NCBI GenBank assembly: GCA_014607495.2
Contig: CP053171.1
Location: 1,364,001-1,428,000, forward strand
DNA length: 64,000 nucleotides
Reading direction: 5' to 3'
From: Carposina sasakii
Lineage: Eukaryota; Arthropoda; Insecta; Lepidoptera; Carposinidae
Part shown: in pieces, positions 21,582 to 31,639 of the stretch
Position numbering within the stretch: position 1 is the stretch's first letter
Layout: the number at the start of each line of letters is the position of its first letter
The notes under the pieces: model-generated
The model's input: the letters and a program-made list of their open reading frames with translations, nothing else
Told to the model about the DNA's origin: nothing
Databases searched by the model: none
Translations under genes and position numbers: made by a program

Positions 21582-21671
21582 AGGGTAAGCATGAACCTTT
21601 TTACGTGGCGTAACGCTATTGACTCACAAGCAAATAGCGTTACGGACTGTCGAGAGGTTCGTGCTTGACCC
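21582..21671. mobile_element. Short inverted-repeat MITE, copy 2
   Basis: GGGTAAGCATGAACCTTTTT and GAGAGGTTCGTGCTTGACCC are inverted ends; GGCGTAACGCTA and TAGCGTTACGGA lie inside. It is about 24 bp shorter than the copy at 1818. Confidence 0.7.
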
Positions 21672-21689
21672 ACAGAGATTGGCATGTGC

Positions 21690-21785
21690 AGTACTCGTAG
21701 TCTCGGGGTATCTGCTGGATGCAGGCCGCTTCCAACCGGTCGCAGTGGAAGTCATTGGAGGAAGCCTATGTTCCACAGTGAACTT
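21690..21785 (+). pseudogene. LINE C-terminal scrap
   Basis: TATCTGCTGGATGCAGGCCG and GGAGGAAGCCTATGTTCCAC recall the LINE ends at 32820 and 51783 but the frame is broken. Confidence 0.45.
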
Positions 21786-21864
21786 CCTATAAAATTATTA
21801 GTTATAACGTGTTGGGAACTTTGTTAATATATTCATTAAAAAATTAAATATTTACAAAAAGGTA

Positions 21865-22165
21865 GAAATTTCTATAACTAACTTAAAAACTACTTAGGCC
21901 TAGCGTGTATATGGGAGATCGGTTGACCAGTTCCGGGTTCACGAGTTGGTCAACCGATCTCCGTTATCAGGTAGCATGCTCAAAATGCTGGCTGCGTTGC
22001 CGCGCTGAATTGCTATACTTATTCTTTGGCCTAAGTAGCAGCCAGGATTTTGGTCACGTGTGGACTCCACGAGCCTCCCGGCCAGGTCCTTGTAGAATTG
22101 GAGCGCCGCTGTTCCCCAAGGGCCCAGCGTCTCCACGCCAAACGGCGCAAATAAGTAGAGGCTAG
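21865..22165 (-). pseudogene. LINE ORF C-terminus plus 3' UTR
   Basis: The minus strand reads YLFAPFGVETLGPWGTAAL, then GRLVESTRDQNPGCYLGQR, then ISIAIQRGNAASIL, ending near 21939. This is a C-terminal motif I associate with lepidopteran LINE reverse-transcriptase ORFs. It is followed on that strand by a UTR with a strong hairpin (GGAGATCGGTTGACCAG and GGTCAACCGATCTCC) also present at 12715. The catalytic domains are missing, so it is 5'-truncated. Confidence 0.7.
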
Positions 22166-22204
22166 AAAATTTACGCCGTTTGAGGGATTCCGCAGCTTAG
22201 GCAA

Positions 22205-22440
22205 AATTATCAATAAAGAAATGGGAAAAATTCCTTACCTGAGTGGGAATCGAACCCACGACCTCTGCATGCCGTGCTTGCGCTTTAACCACTGAGCTAC
22301 CGGGTCAATTACTAGGATGACGAATTTTACCATCTCTTTTCTAAATTACATATTGGCAACGTTATTTTTCATCCCGATAGCTATACACTAGTCAAATCTT
22401 GGCAAACAAATCAGAATCCCTCAGCACAATATTAAAAAAC
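22205..22440 (-). mobile_element. SINE-1, full copy
   Basis: On the minus strand: ATGGTTGATCGTTTTT leader, CTAGTGTATAGCTATCGGGA, GACCCGGTAGCTCAGTGGTT (A box), GGGTTCGATTCCCACTCAGG (B box), then the AT-rich tail. The anticodon region differs from other copies. Confidence 0.85.
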
Positions 22441-22474
22441 GATCAACCATATCCTAACGGAGAAGAAATTGTTT

Positions 22475-22617
22475 GTGTGTGTTCAAGTGGGTTCGAGGAT
22501 GGTTTAGATTCATATCGAATTGTAAATCTAAACAATTCTCGAATCTATTTGAAGACACACGAAAATTTTTATTAAAATCGGTCCAGCTGTTTCAATCACA
22601 AACACACTAACAGAAGA
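22475..22617 (-). mobile_element. Rearranged Helitron 5' fragment
   Basis: On the minus strand A then TCTTCTGTTAGTGTGTTTGT starts at 22617, the same 5' end as the Helitron at 22783. The inner part folds back on itself: GGTTCGAG...TTTAGATT and AATCTAAA...CTCGAATC, so it is not a simple truncation. Confidence 0.55.
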
Positions 22618-22782
22618 TTTGTATTGTTGTTGATATTAGAGAACCTTTTACATAAGATCCGGCAGACTGAACTGTAGTCGCTATGTCGATTACTCACAAG
22701 GATAATAGTTTCAGTTACGCCCGGTAGATGGTTGTTATATCTCGGAAATGTTTTCTTTATCTTCATATAATTAATAATTAAA

Positions 22783-22999
22783 TCTTCTGTTCATGTGTTT
22801 GTAATTGAAGTTCTTCTAAAACGGCTAAACCGATTTTGATGATATTTTTATTATGTGTTCAAGTGGGTTCGAAAATAGTTTAGATTCACAATTCGGTCAA
22901 TTAGACAATGTTTTTATTACGGTCCATATTGCTACAGCTTATTTCAGAAAATTTGCATTTAAGGCGTGGGACAGGACAACGTCTGTCGGGTCCGCTAGT
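22783..22999 (+). mobile_element. Helitron type 3, full length (217 bp)
   Basis: The 5' end is A then TCTTCTGTTCATGTG, and the 3' end ACGTCTGTCGGGTCCGCTAG then T. CTAGT is at 22995-22999. TC start and CTRRT end fit Helitron rules. Confidence 0.8.
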
Positions 23000-23002
23000 A
23001 TA

Positions 23003-23084
23003 TTATAAAATTATTAATAAAGAAATGGAAAAAATTCCTCACCCGAGTGGGAATCGAACCCACGACCTCTGCATACCGTGCTCA
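23003..23084 (-). mobile_element. SINE-1, 5'-truncated
   Basis: It contains only the AT-rich tail and the B-box half, stopping at the CACGGTATGCAGAGG region. It is inserted directly behind the Helitron at 22999. TATATTA appears on both sides, a possible short target duplication. Confidence 0.75.
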
Positions 23085-23689
23085 AATATATTAATTGCCT
23101 TTAAAGAGGCTAATGTTTTACTTACGACTGCTAATTAGCGTTTTGGCAATATCAACGGATATACAGATAAAAGGGTACAATTGCTTTTACCCCATTTAAG
23201 TAGGGTTCAAAACTTAAGTTATTTAATTCCTTCTATTAAGTTAATTCAAAAGTATAATTAGGCTTTTAGGGAATATTCCATCCGGTCTTGTAATTGAGCG
23301 AAATTGGTTTAAGTTGACCTTAACATTTTAAAGTGTACCTAATAACATTGCGACATAATGTGGCTTTTAACGAAATATTGAAGAACTTAGGAAACGTTAA
23401 TATTTGAAAACGTAATTTTTGGATTTCAGCATCATTAACCGGCTACTACCACGGACCTGAAAACCTCCCTCTTTTTATTTAATACACGTATTTCAATGTA
23501 GTAAAAGTGTCACTTATCTTGGTAAGCACGTAGAATCGTACATGTGCCTGATCTATTACCGCTCGTTTCGTACTTATTTCCGTCCCATCAGACCTATGAG
23601 AGTGGCACACACATGTCAAGTTTTTACAGTCCACTAATACGATGTAGGCATCCAAGGCATGTCACAAGGCTACTATCATAGCGGGTTTT
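23085..23689. other. Mostly unassigned, SINE-2 scrap
   Basis: 23525-23615 keeps pieces of SINE-2 (CACGTAGAATCGTACATGTG, CCGTCCCATCAGACCTATGA) at low similarity. Confidence 0.4.
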
Positions 23690-23965
23690 AGCCCATACTC
23701 ACCATACTAACAATGCTAAATGCACTCTTGGCATCAGCACCAGAGTGTGATCTGTTTATGAGTGCATGGCCGTCTGTGAGTCGTGAGTGTCTGAGATAAT
23801 TGTGAGATGGTGAATAAGTGAGCAAGAATGCCTATTTTTTATCTGATATTTTAATGCACATTATAATTGTTAAAGTTATCATAATATCTACATTTCAAGG
23901 CGCATTAGCGCAAGCTGTAATGCTTTGTAATATACCTATAGTTGTTGTAATAAATAAATAATAAA
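23690..23965 (+). mobile_element. LINE 3' end (copy 2; partner at 5353)
   Basis: A short frame ending ASAPECDLFMSAW...SRECLR then stop, a UTR with GCGCAAGCTGTAATGCTTT, and an AATAAATAAATAAT-type tail. Same order as 5353-5640 in reverse. Confidence 0.6.
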
Positions 23966-24120
23966 TAAATGCTGGGCAGGAGGGTTGGTGACCGCAATGT
24001 GATTTTCGGACTATATTGTCAATAGGTACGGAAGACACTTCTGCCCGACTCTCGAAAACCCTTAACTGACTCTTTTACAATACCCACGAGAGAGTTATTA
24101 GACATACGTTCCCAAAATGA
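23966..24120. repeat. Repeat fragment shared with 21280-21410
   Basis: GCTGGGCAGGAGGGTTGGTG and the following ACCGCAATGTG-TTTTCGGACTA match the middle of the 21211 repeat, then diverge. Confidence 0.5.
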
Positions 24121-24539
24121 GGTAGCCTGAGCTGTAGGATTTATTTATTTATTTATTAAGATTAGGCACGCCAACGTCACATGTATTAAAAAGGTAGAAT
24201 AAAAATTATACATTGTAGCACAATACTGATATATGCAACTATGACTGGCGCACACAAAACATGCATTAAAATCCTTACGGCCGCGCCGCCCAATAATCCA
24301 TCTCGCAACAGTTAAGTGAAACAGATATCACTGCCTCGATCACGAGACAAGTTACGAGAGGCACAACTCGTAAGGTAAATACAATAATAATAAACATATG
24401 GCCTGGGCCCGTGAATATTGTAATACCGGCAACAAAAGCCTAGTAGGGTTGATACAAGAACAAAGCAATAATAATATACAATATAGGATCATAGAGGAGA
24501 TCCAATAGCCACATTTAACATAGCGCGGACTGTAAATAA
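24121..24539. other. Unassigned, possible LINE UTR
   Basis: ATTTATTTATTTATTAAG near 24141 could be the A-rich tail of a minus-strand LINE; no ORF confirms it. Confidence 0.3.
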
Positions 24540-24668
24540 TCAGTGGCAAGTAGCTAGCTTATCGCATGAGAGCATGCCCGAATTCCTTAGTCGACTCTTA
24601 CGACATGCACGGAAGGAGATGCAGATAATGTATTCTAGTGAAGCCCCGCATCGACACGTGACCGTGTT
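24540..24668 (-). mobile_element. Family E repeat, 5' part
   Basis: CTTAGTCGACTCTTACGACA, TGCACGGAAGGAGATGCAG and GTGAAGCCCCGCATCGACAC are the reverse of the family 5' half. Confidence 0.8.
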
Positions 24669-25090
24669 ATTACTACAATTGATATAAGCTCGCCGTATCG
24701 ACATAAAATACAAGTACAAAAGCGTACACATATTCGATGCGTGACGTCAATCTGTGCCAAGCACCTAGTCTTCTTGTGCCATGCCATTAACCAATTAGTT
24801 TATGTGCCCCCATTTACATCAATAACACTTCCTCTTATAATTAATTGGGTAATAATAACATTCCAAGTGTCGGCAATATGAACGATAAGTGGTGAACATC
24901 AAGGAACTACATTGAGGATAATTCTTGTGTAGCTCGTGAACTAGTGGCTAAACTATAGTTACATAGTTCAATAGAACGGCCACAGCATACAAACTGGGCG
25001 AACTAGTTTCCAGATATTTTTTATTTATACTTACATTGAAATTGTTATATAACTTATTTTTATGGTTCTTGCTAACCATTTTCATGGTTT
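24669..25090. other. Unassigned sequence
   Basis: No supported feature. Confidence 0.5.
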
Positions 25091-25356
25091 ACATACATAC
25101 ATATAATCACGCCTTTATCCCTTACGGGGTAGGCAGAGCACCAAGGGCCGATAGAACCACATGGTGCCACTTCTGACCAATTTTGAGGGTATAATTGAGA
25201 TGTACAAGTTCGGTTAGTAGTGACAGGTGGTCAGCCTATCGCCTACAACACACCAAGACCCTCTTGTCCCTTTACTGGCGTGTACAGTATGCCCGGGAAG
25301 AGAAGCAGCTGTAGTACTATACGTTTTTTTTTTACTTCCAGAGCAGCATAGAAGAA
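25091..25356 (-). mobile_element. RTE-tailed repeat, full copy
   Basis: (TACA)n tail, CTTTATCCCTTACGGGGTAG, ACCAATTTTGAGGGTATAAT, CAGAGCAGCATAGAAGAA. A family E 3' scrap follows at 25425-25490. Confidence 0.85.
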
Positions 25357-25526
25357 GCAATATAATATATAACATTATTCCTATTTTAATAAAAAATAAA
25401 ACTAGGTATGTGTGATGTGATGGGATCTCCTTTATGATCCTGCAGTCCTGTCTACCCCGTTCCGGGAACACAGCCGTGAGTATATGGTATGTATGATTTT
25501 ATAAAACTTATTTACTAACAGCTTTG

Positions 25527-25755
25527 ACGGCCGATTGGTCTAGTACATAGCAACCCTGCTTGCGACACCATAGGTCCTGGGTTCGAATCCTGGTAGGTGC
25601 AAACATTGAGATTATAATGAATATCGATGTTTGTTTCCGAGTCATGGATGTTTCTATACCTATCTATGTATTTATATACCGTTGCTTAGTACCCACGACA
25701 CAAGACCTTAGGGATCTTAGTGTGGGACTAGGTTTATTTATTTATATATATATAC
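25527..25755 (+). mobile_element. SINE-3 copy
   Basis: A-box-like CGATTGGTCTAGTACATAG and B box GGGTTCGAATCC, followed by GATGTTTGTTTCCGAGTCAT, a TATATACC region, CCACGACACAAGACCTTAGG and a T/A-rich tail. Related copies lie at 34283 and 55406. Confidence 0.8.
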
Positions 25756-26247
25756 GTGTTTTTGATGGCACTGGGGATAGCTAAGTGACAATTGTATAAT
25801 TCAAAAAACCATTCATTAATTAAATAAATTTTGTTGTACAGGCCCGTGACTGACAAATGTTGATCAAACCTTCGACCGTACGACGGAAAAGCGATGGATT
25901 CCTAGGACAGTGGTAACATTATGTAGCATCGATATAAATAAACGTTGTTATGCCACCTCCTTATTATACTTCCTTTATGGACACGGTGCACGCAATTAAC
26001 ACGAATCTACTTCACGCCACTTAAGATCTCATGGATCTTGGCAACTGGAAAGGTTCAAAATAGGTATTATATTATATTCCTGGTTTCAAAACGGGTTTTT
26101 CTCAAAAAGTCCCCTTTCCAGAATATTTGCCAATACAGCATACTAAAAAGTAAAAGAAAAAACTGATAAAGTAATTAATGTGGACTCATGTCTGCTTTTC
26201 TTGGATTACAAAAACTGTTTATAAAATATCAATTTCAAAAAGTCTTA

Positions 26248-26968
26248 TCTATACATATATAAAAGTGTAACGGATCGCTGTCTGTACATGGAAGATATAC
26301 AGTGTAATTTTTTGTCGTCAACGTTCCCGAAAACTGCGAAATCTCCTCATCATCACGATCATTTTTCTCCTTGGAAGCATACCCGGGAAGTGTCTGGTTC
26401 CCAAGATATTAGGGTCCAAAGTTGAGTAAATAGACTTGCATTTTTCTGCATAAATGCACATAGATGCGAGTAGCAAGATTTTTTCACGAGAAATAATTAA
26501 TATCTGTCTATGAAAAAACTTGCATAAACACTGGACACTATAAATTTCGCCCGATCAAGTAATAAAAATAAAAAAATTCAAAAAAAATTTACATCATTTC
26601 CCAAAAATTTTTTTGCATAAACTTACTTTATTTGATGTATAGAATACTCGTACGTACCCTTCGTTAAGGGTGGCAACGAAAAAACAACCTGTATAAGAAA
26701 AAATATTATAGAATATCAGCGCAATAGTACCCAAAACAATGATTTTTGGAATTTTTGTCTGTTTGTCGGTCTGTCTGTTTGTCTGTGCACACTAAGCTCA
26801 GAAACGGCTGAACCGATTTCGATGCAGTTTTCAGGAATATATTGAAATAGGTCCATTTAACATATAGGCTACTTTTTATCCCGGGAAAATGTTTTTATCC
26901 CGGATAATTTCGATATTTTGTTTTTTTTTCTGTAGTCCAAGCGAGCGGAGTCACGGGCGTCCACTAGT
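26248..26968 (+). mobile_element. Helitron type 1 with nested MITE
   Basis: Both ends obey Helitron rules: A then TC at 26248-26249, and CTAGT at 26964-26968 followed by T. The body matches 50758 except for a 392-bp insertion (26300-26691). CTTTTTATCCCGGGAAAATG and the inner GTCTGTTTGTCGGTC part are intact. No ORF. Confidence 0.9.
26300..26691 (+). mobile_element. Family A MITE nested in Helitron
   Basis: TA then CAGTGTAATTTTTTG to ACAACCTG then TA. Comparing with the uninterrupted Helitron at 50758 places the insertion at a TA, so the target duplication is TA, as in Tc1/mariner elements. CTCGTA is extra at 26647-26652. Confidence 0.85.
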
Positions 26969-27117
26969 TTTAAATAATTCCCTATTCACCTGGTCATCGC
27001 ATAAAGCGAAAACGAATGTAACTCTAAACTATAACTCTGGTGCCAATTTACTAGCTAATCACTTGAGAGAATACCCTAATTTCTTTGCCGTTTATTTTAA
27101 AAATAGTAATAAGAAAA

Positions 27118-27266
27118 TGAAATGATTCTTCACCCCAGTGAGATTTGAACTCACGACCACTCGCAAACCGTGCTTTCGTTCTAACCAACTGAGCTTTCGG
27201 GTCAATTAACACGGACGACGAACTTTACCATCTCTTTTTAAATTACATTATTGGCAACGTTATTTT
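27118..27266 (-). mobile_element. SINE-1 copy (subtype 2)
   Basis: On the minus strand GACCCGAAAGCTCAGTTGGT and GTGAGTTCAAATCTCAC form A and B boxes; B is GTTCAAATC rather than GTTCGATTC, as at 40143. The leader part follows on the right. Confidence 0.75.
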
Positions 27267-27374
27267 TGATAGTTTATTTTAAGATGCAAGGAAGGAGCGA
27301 AGCCCCGCATCAGCACAGGTAAGTATACCTATATACACAGGTGCACATAGATACAGATTTTATTCGTATCTTTT

Positions 27375-27863
27375 TTGGACATTATCACAGAGGTGAAAAT
27401 TACGCTTTTTAAAGCTTACTGCCAAAATTTATACACCAGTCACCTTTGGTCGAACTACACGAGAAAAGCATATAGTGCTATGAGGGTCCAGTACAATAAT
27501 GTTTACCGTATCCTCATGCATAAACCTAGGTACTGCAGTGCTTCAGGTATGTTTGCTGACGCGCGGGTTCCCGACTTCTTTGCGATAATGAGATCCCGGG
27601 TGGCCTCGTTCTGGAAGGAACTACGGAATTCTAAAAATAAGATCCTTAGAGCCGTAGTGAATGATTTTACTAGCCCGATAATGCGACACTGGCTTGCAGT
27701 ACATCAGGGTGCAAACCGCAAGTGATTTAGGACGGCTTCACTTTTGAAGTTTATTTTAACTGACTATTTTAATATTTTATTTTATTTTGCAATTTTATTT
27801 TATTTTACGATTTTAATGATATGGGTTGTACCTGAAATAAAGATTATTATTATTATTATTATT
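27375..27863 (+). pseudogene. LINE reverse-transcriptase C-terminus, UTR and ATT tail
   Basis: An open frame runs from TTG 27375 to TGA at about 27723-27725, 116 codons: TLFKAYCQNLYTSHLWSNYT, then QYNNVYRILMHKPRYCSASG, then TSPIMRHWLAVH. This is the conserved end of a lepidopteran non-LTR retrotransposon ORF, after the reverse-transcriptase domain, and reads intact to its stop. A 110-bp AT-rich UTR and seven ATT units (27843-27863) follow, a simple-repeat 3' end usual for such LINEs. The 5' end is truncated; no catalytic residues remain. Clade not assigned. Confidence 0.8.
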
Positions 27864-29096
27864 CAGACTATTTCGCAATACAAAAAACCGACGTAAAAAT
27901 TATAAAATCAATTACCATTTACAGATTAAAATAACAACAATTAATTCACACATAACTCAATAGTTAAGAAAGAAGTTTCAATCTAGATTAAAAAAGAAAT
28001 AGATAAAAAAAACTCTTCTCCTGTAAAATTAAACCAATGGTAGATAGAACAAACAAGCACTAAAGCGACGATTTGTTACCTAATAAAATTATGCTAATAC
28101 CTAAATACCTATATAAATCTTTCAAAGTATCCTTTGCCTGATTACTACTAATACATTTTTAGACTTAAGTATGTAATTATTATTATTGGTAATACTCCAA
28201 AATGCTTACATACTCGTATTTATTGCATATTTATTGCACCCAAGACACATTGTATTGCAACACCAAGACAATCAATACAGAAACACTTCTAGATCTATAA
28301 AGCTAGAACCATCTCCTCAATTTATAGTTAGGTATGGGGACGAGGAATAATTGTTTTCTCTACGGACGCTCTTACTCTCACTTAGCGGTGTAAAATTATA
28401 TTCGACAGGCTCATTTACTTTTATTATCGTTTCGGGTCTGTAATTCTTCACTTCGATGAGGATATTTTATGACTTGTACGTTTTCTTATTAGAAAAAATG
28501 TCACTCCCAATGTTGTGCTGAAATATGGGGTACTAACGGCCACCCGCGCCTTCGTCTGCATGAACTTTATAGCCTATGTGTTATTCTGATCTATAGGTAT
28601 AAGCTATATTCAGTCGTTTTTGCGTGAAAGAGTAACAGACCCATACACGGACGTATATGAATAAGTACCTAAATAAATTAAAATAAATTAAGACATCCTC
28701 GTAAACTTTAAATCTATTAGTAGGTATAAGATAGGACATGTATGTATGTGTTTTGCGGTTCAAATTGTTTTTGTAGATTTATTTAAAAAATTCTTAATTA
28801 AGTGGATGATATCAAAACGTAGTCTATTTGTCTTGAAACAAAAGATCTGTGTCATTCTACACCTTTCCGAGAAGCTACTAGGCCAGACTCATTAAATACA
28901 AGAAGCATTCTTGTACAACAGTCTTGTACAATATAGCTATGGATGATTACCTTGTAATTGAATATTATACAAAATGTTTCTATTAAATTCGTAGCATGCA
29001 CGTAGCAAACTACGAAATTCGTAGTATTCGTAGAAGAATGACTGAAGTTGGTATAAAATTATGTATAACGCATAGTGATGGTTTGTTTTGTTTATA
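27864..29096. other. AT-rich stretch, nothing recognised
   Basis: No gene, RNA or repeat supported. One TACTCGTA at 28211. Confidence 0.5.
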
Positions 29097-29356
29097 CAGG
29101 GTGTAACAGAAAGGGTATGTTAAGCGAAAAGCTATGTAAATAGCCCACTATAGAGAACCTATTTCCAAAATTTGAGATTCGAAATCACATTTTTATTTTT
29201 CAAGATTGTATGAAAATTCCTGAGATATTTAAAAATTCTCCATACTATCGGGAAAAAAAAATATGTGATTTCGGGTCTCAAATTTTGTGGATAGGTTCTC
29301 TACAGTGGGCTATTTACATATCTTTTCGCTTAACATACCCTTTTTGTTACACCCTG
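29097..29356. mobile_element. Family B MITE, full length
   Basis: TA flanks both sides. The ends are CAGGGTGTAACAGAAAGGGT and its inverted partner CTTTTTGTTACACCCTG; the arms are inverted over much of the 260 bp (GCCCACTATAGAGAACCTAT against ATAGGTTCTCTACAGTGGGC), so it is a foldback element. Non-coding. Confidence 0.9.
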
Positions 29357-29360
29357 TATA

Positions 29361-29694
29361 CAATATGTTTTTTCGTTACCACCCTTACCGAAAGGTACGT
29401 ACTCAAATCATGTAAGTTTATGCCAAAAAAATGCTAGGTAACGATGTAATTTTTTTTTAATTACTTGATAGGGCGAAATTTATAGTGTCCAGTGTTTATG
29501 CTAGTTTTTTCACAGACAGATATTAATTATTTCTCGTGAAAGAATCTTGCTACACGCGTCAATGTGCATTTATGCAGAAAAACGCAGTCTATTTACTTAA
29601 CTTTGGACCCTAATATTTTCCATGGAGAAAAATGATCGTGATGATGAGGAGATTCCGTAGTTTTCCAGAGCGTTGACGACCAAAAATCACCTTG
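29361..29694 (-). mobile_element. Family A MITE, abutting family B
   Basis: It starts at TA just after the family B copy with a decayed end (CAATATGTTTTTT) and ends AATCACCTTG then TA. The middle holds AAGTTTATGCCAAAAAAATG, ATGCAGAAAAACGCAG and ATCGTGATGATGAGGAG. Confidence 0.8.
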
Positions 29695-29708
29695 TATATA
29701 ATGGTAAG

Positions 29709-29820
29709 TATATTATTTATAAAATTATTAATAAAGAAAATGGAAAAAATTCTTCACCTGAGTGGGAATTGAACCCACGACCACTGCAAACCGTGCCAGC
29801 CGCTATAACCACTAAGGCAT
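29709..29820 (-). mobile_element. SINE-1, left member of a facing pair
   Basis: Tail first, then GAGTGGGAATTGAACCCACG and ATAACCACTAAGGC, breaking inside the A-box end. Confidence 0.8.
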
Positions 29821-29821
29821 G

Positions 29822-30078
29822 GTTGATCGTTTCATCTTTAAACATTGTGCTTAGGGATTCAGCTTTGTTTGCCGAGATTTGGCTAGTGTATAGCTATCGG
29901 GATGAAGAATAACGTTGCCAATATGTAATTTAGAAAAGAGATGGTAAAATTCGTCATCCGAGTAATTAACCCAGTGGCTTAGTGGTTATAGCGGCTGGCA
30001 CGGTTTGCAGCGGTCGTGGGTTCGATTCCCACTCGGGTGAAGATTTTTTCCATTTTCTTTATTAATAATTTTATAATA
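29822..30078 (+). mobile_element. SINE-1, full copy, right member of a facing pair
   Basis: ATGGTTGATCGTTTCAT leader, TAGCTATCGGGATGAAGAAT, GTGGCTTAGTGGTTATAGC (A box), GTGGGTTCGATTCCCAC (B box), AT-rich tail. With 29709-29820 it makes a head-to-head arrangement. Confidence 0.85.
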
Positions 30079-30108
30079 TATAATATCTTGACTAAAATAT
30101 TTATTTTT

Positions 30109-30573
30109 ATTTTTTTATTTATTACTAAGACACACCAACAGTATACACATATAAATTAAATAATTACAGGCAATAAGGTATTTTGTCTTATGCGCATACC
30201 AATTATGGGCATGTTCGTATTGCACCTTAAATATAACATTCTATATATTATGACATAAACAGAAACTATACACAATAAAATAATAAAGAGCCAGGAACTA
30301 GAGAGAATCTTTGATTTTAGAACGGAATTTGTGATATGAGTCAAAATGAACATATCTGGCAATGTGTTACTACTACATATTAATATTAAATTGATTGGCT
30401 ATCCTAAAAATTGGCGAGTTCTTTCCTATATTAGTTCGCACAAAAGGAGTACTGAAAACTTTATTTATAGGATGTCGTGGCAGTGTTCTGGGGACGTTAA
30501 ATCTTATCTGTTCCAAAATTTCAGGACATTGACTATAGCCCCTGACAAATTTATAAAAACACTTCTCCATTAA
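30109..30573 (-). pseudogene. LINE ORF C-terminus with 3' UTR
   Basis: The minus strand from 30570 reads PEILEQIRFNVPRTLPRHPI, then KVFSTPFVRTNIGKNSPIFR, then a stop at 30373. The FNVP...RTN...KNSP spacing is a C-terminal pattern seen in Jockey/CR1-type LINEs. About 260 bp of UTR follow down to an AATAAATAAAA tail near 30109. No reverse-transcriptase core is present. Confidence 0.6.
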
Positions 30574-30751
30574 TATAATCCGTTGGTATATTATTTATTA
30601 GTTAGTACATGGAACATGAAAATTTATAAAAATCTCTAGTCTAAATAATAATTACCTACTTATTTCCAATAGTTTTGTAATCTTTGTCAATATGAGTTTC
30701 AAAAGAAACCAGAATAAGGGCAGGAAAATGATGAAGAGATACATAGGTAGA
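30574..30751. other. Unassigned sequence
   Basis: AT-rich; no supported feature. Confidence 0.5.
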
Positions 30752-30815
30752 ATTTTAGCGTCCATCTATATGTGTATCTACCTATCTATCTATCTATCTA
30801 GATGGACGCTAAAAT
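30752..30815. repeat. Perfect 16-bp hairpin with CTAT-repeat loop
   Basis: ATTTTAGCGTCCATCT (30752-30767) and AGATGGACGCTAAAAT (30800-30815) are perfect reverse complements; the loop holds several CTAT units. Confidence 0.85.
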
Positions 30816-31144
30816 CCTTGTCTCTTCCACGTAATAACTCATACAAAAATCAATCGAATGTCCCCGAAATAAATAAGAATTTAGATCACGCACCTCCTTC
30901 GGTCCGATGTAAAGTAATGCCATTAGAAGGCTTTGTGGGGCGCATACGTAATCAAAACTGCCCTATACTTAAGGGTTTTGTTTTTCAGTGATAAATGTAT
31001 AATGGTTTTGAAAAAATACAAAAAATATACCTTGGTCTTGGCTATATCCCATCTAGCCCGGTGACTTGCATATATTTTTTTTCCATGTGACCTACCTATT
31101 CCTATGTAATTGAAAATGAACTGTCTGATAACAACTATAAACAT

Positions 31145-31212
31145 ATATAGCTATGAACTCAAGACGTCGCCGATCCGAGTGACGAGCGACGGCTAAAAAA
31201 GTTTTCACTCAA
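31145..31212 (+). repeat. 68-bp direct repeat, copy 1
   Basis: TATAGCTATGAACTCAAGAC, GACGAGCGACGGCTAAAAAA and GTTTTCACTC recur at 31568 with few changes. Confidence 0.75.
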
Positions 31213-31567
31213 AAACTTAAGAGCGGGTACCAAGGTAAATTGTTGATTTTCGATTTCATTTTTACACTTTATAGAAAGGAACAAATAATTTGAATTTTCA
31301 AATATAGATATTAAATTATTTTTGCAATAAACTGAATTAAGCGAAAACATGAAATTCAAATATTTTCTCGATAGAAATTCATCCCAGAGTTGGGTCTAAT
31401 TTTCAATTTAAATCGATTTATTTCGGAAACTATGCTACATATTAATTTTTAAAAAATATATACAAAATTGTATTACCAAGAAAATGGATTAGCGGTTTTA
31501 AAAAATATTGTATACTTTACGAGTAATTGAAATAAAACTAGTTTGGCGCTTACTACGTTCTTATATA

Positions 31568-31634
31568 ATATAGCTATGAACTCAACACTTCGCTGATCCG
31601 ACCGACGAGCGACGGCTAAAAAAGTTTTCACTCA
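31568..31634 (+). repeat. 68-bp direct repeat, copy 2
   Basis: Same block as 31145, 423 bp downstream. The DNA between is AT-rich and non-coding. Confidence 0.75.
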
Positions 31635-31639
31635 ACAGC

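Noticed and set aside
31145..31634. LTR pair of a retrotransposon
   Set aside because: The repeats are only ~68 bp, lack TG...CA ends and enclose no primer-binding site, polypurine tract or ORF.
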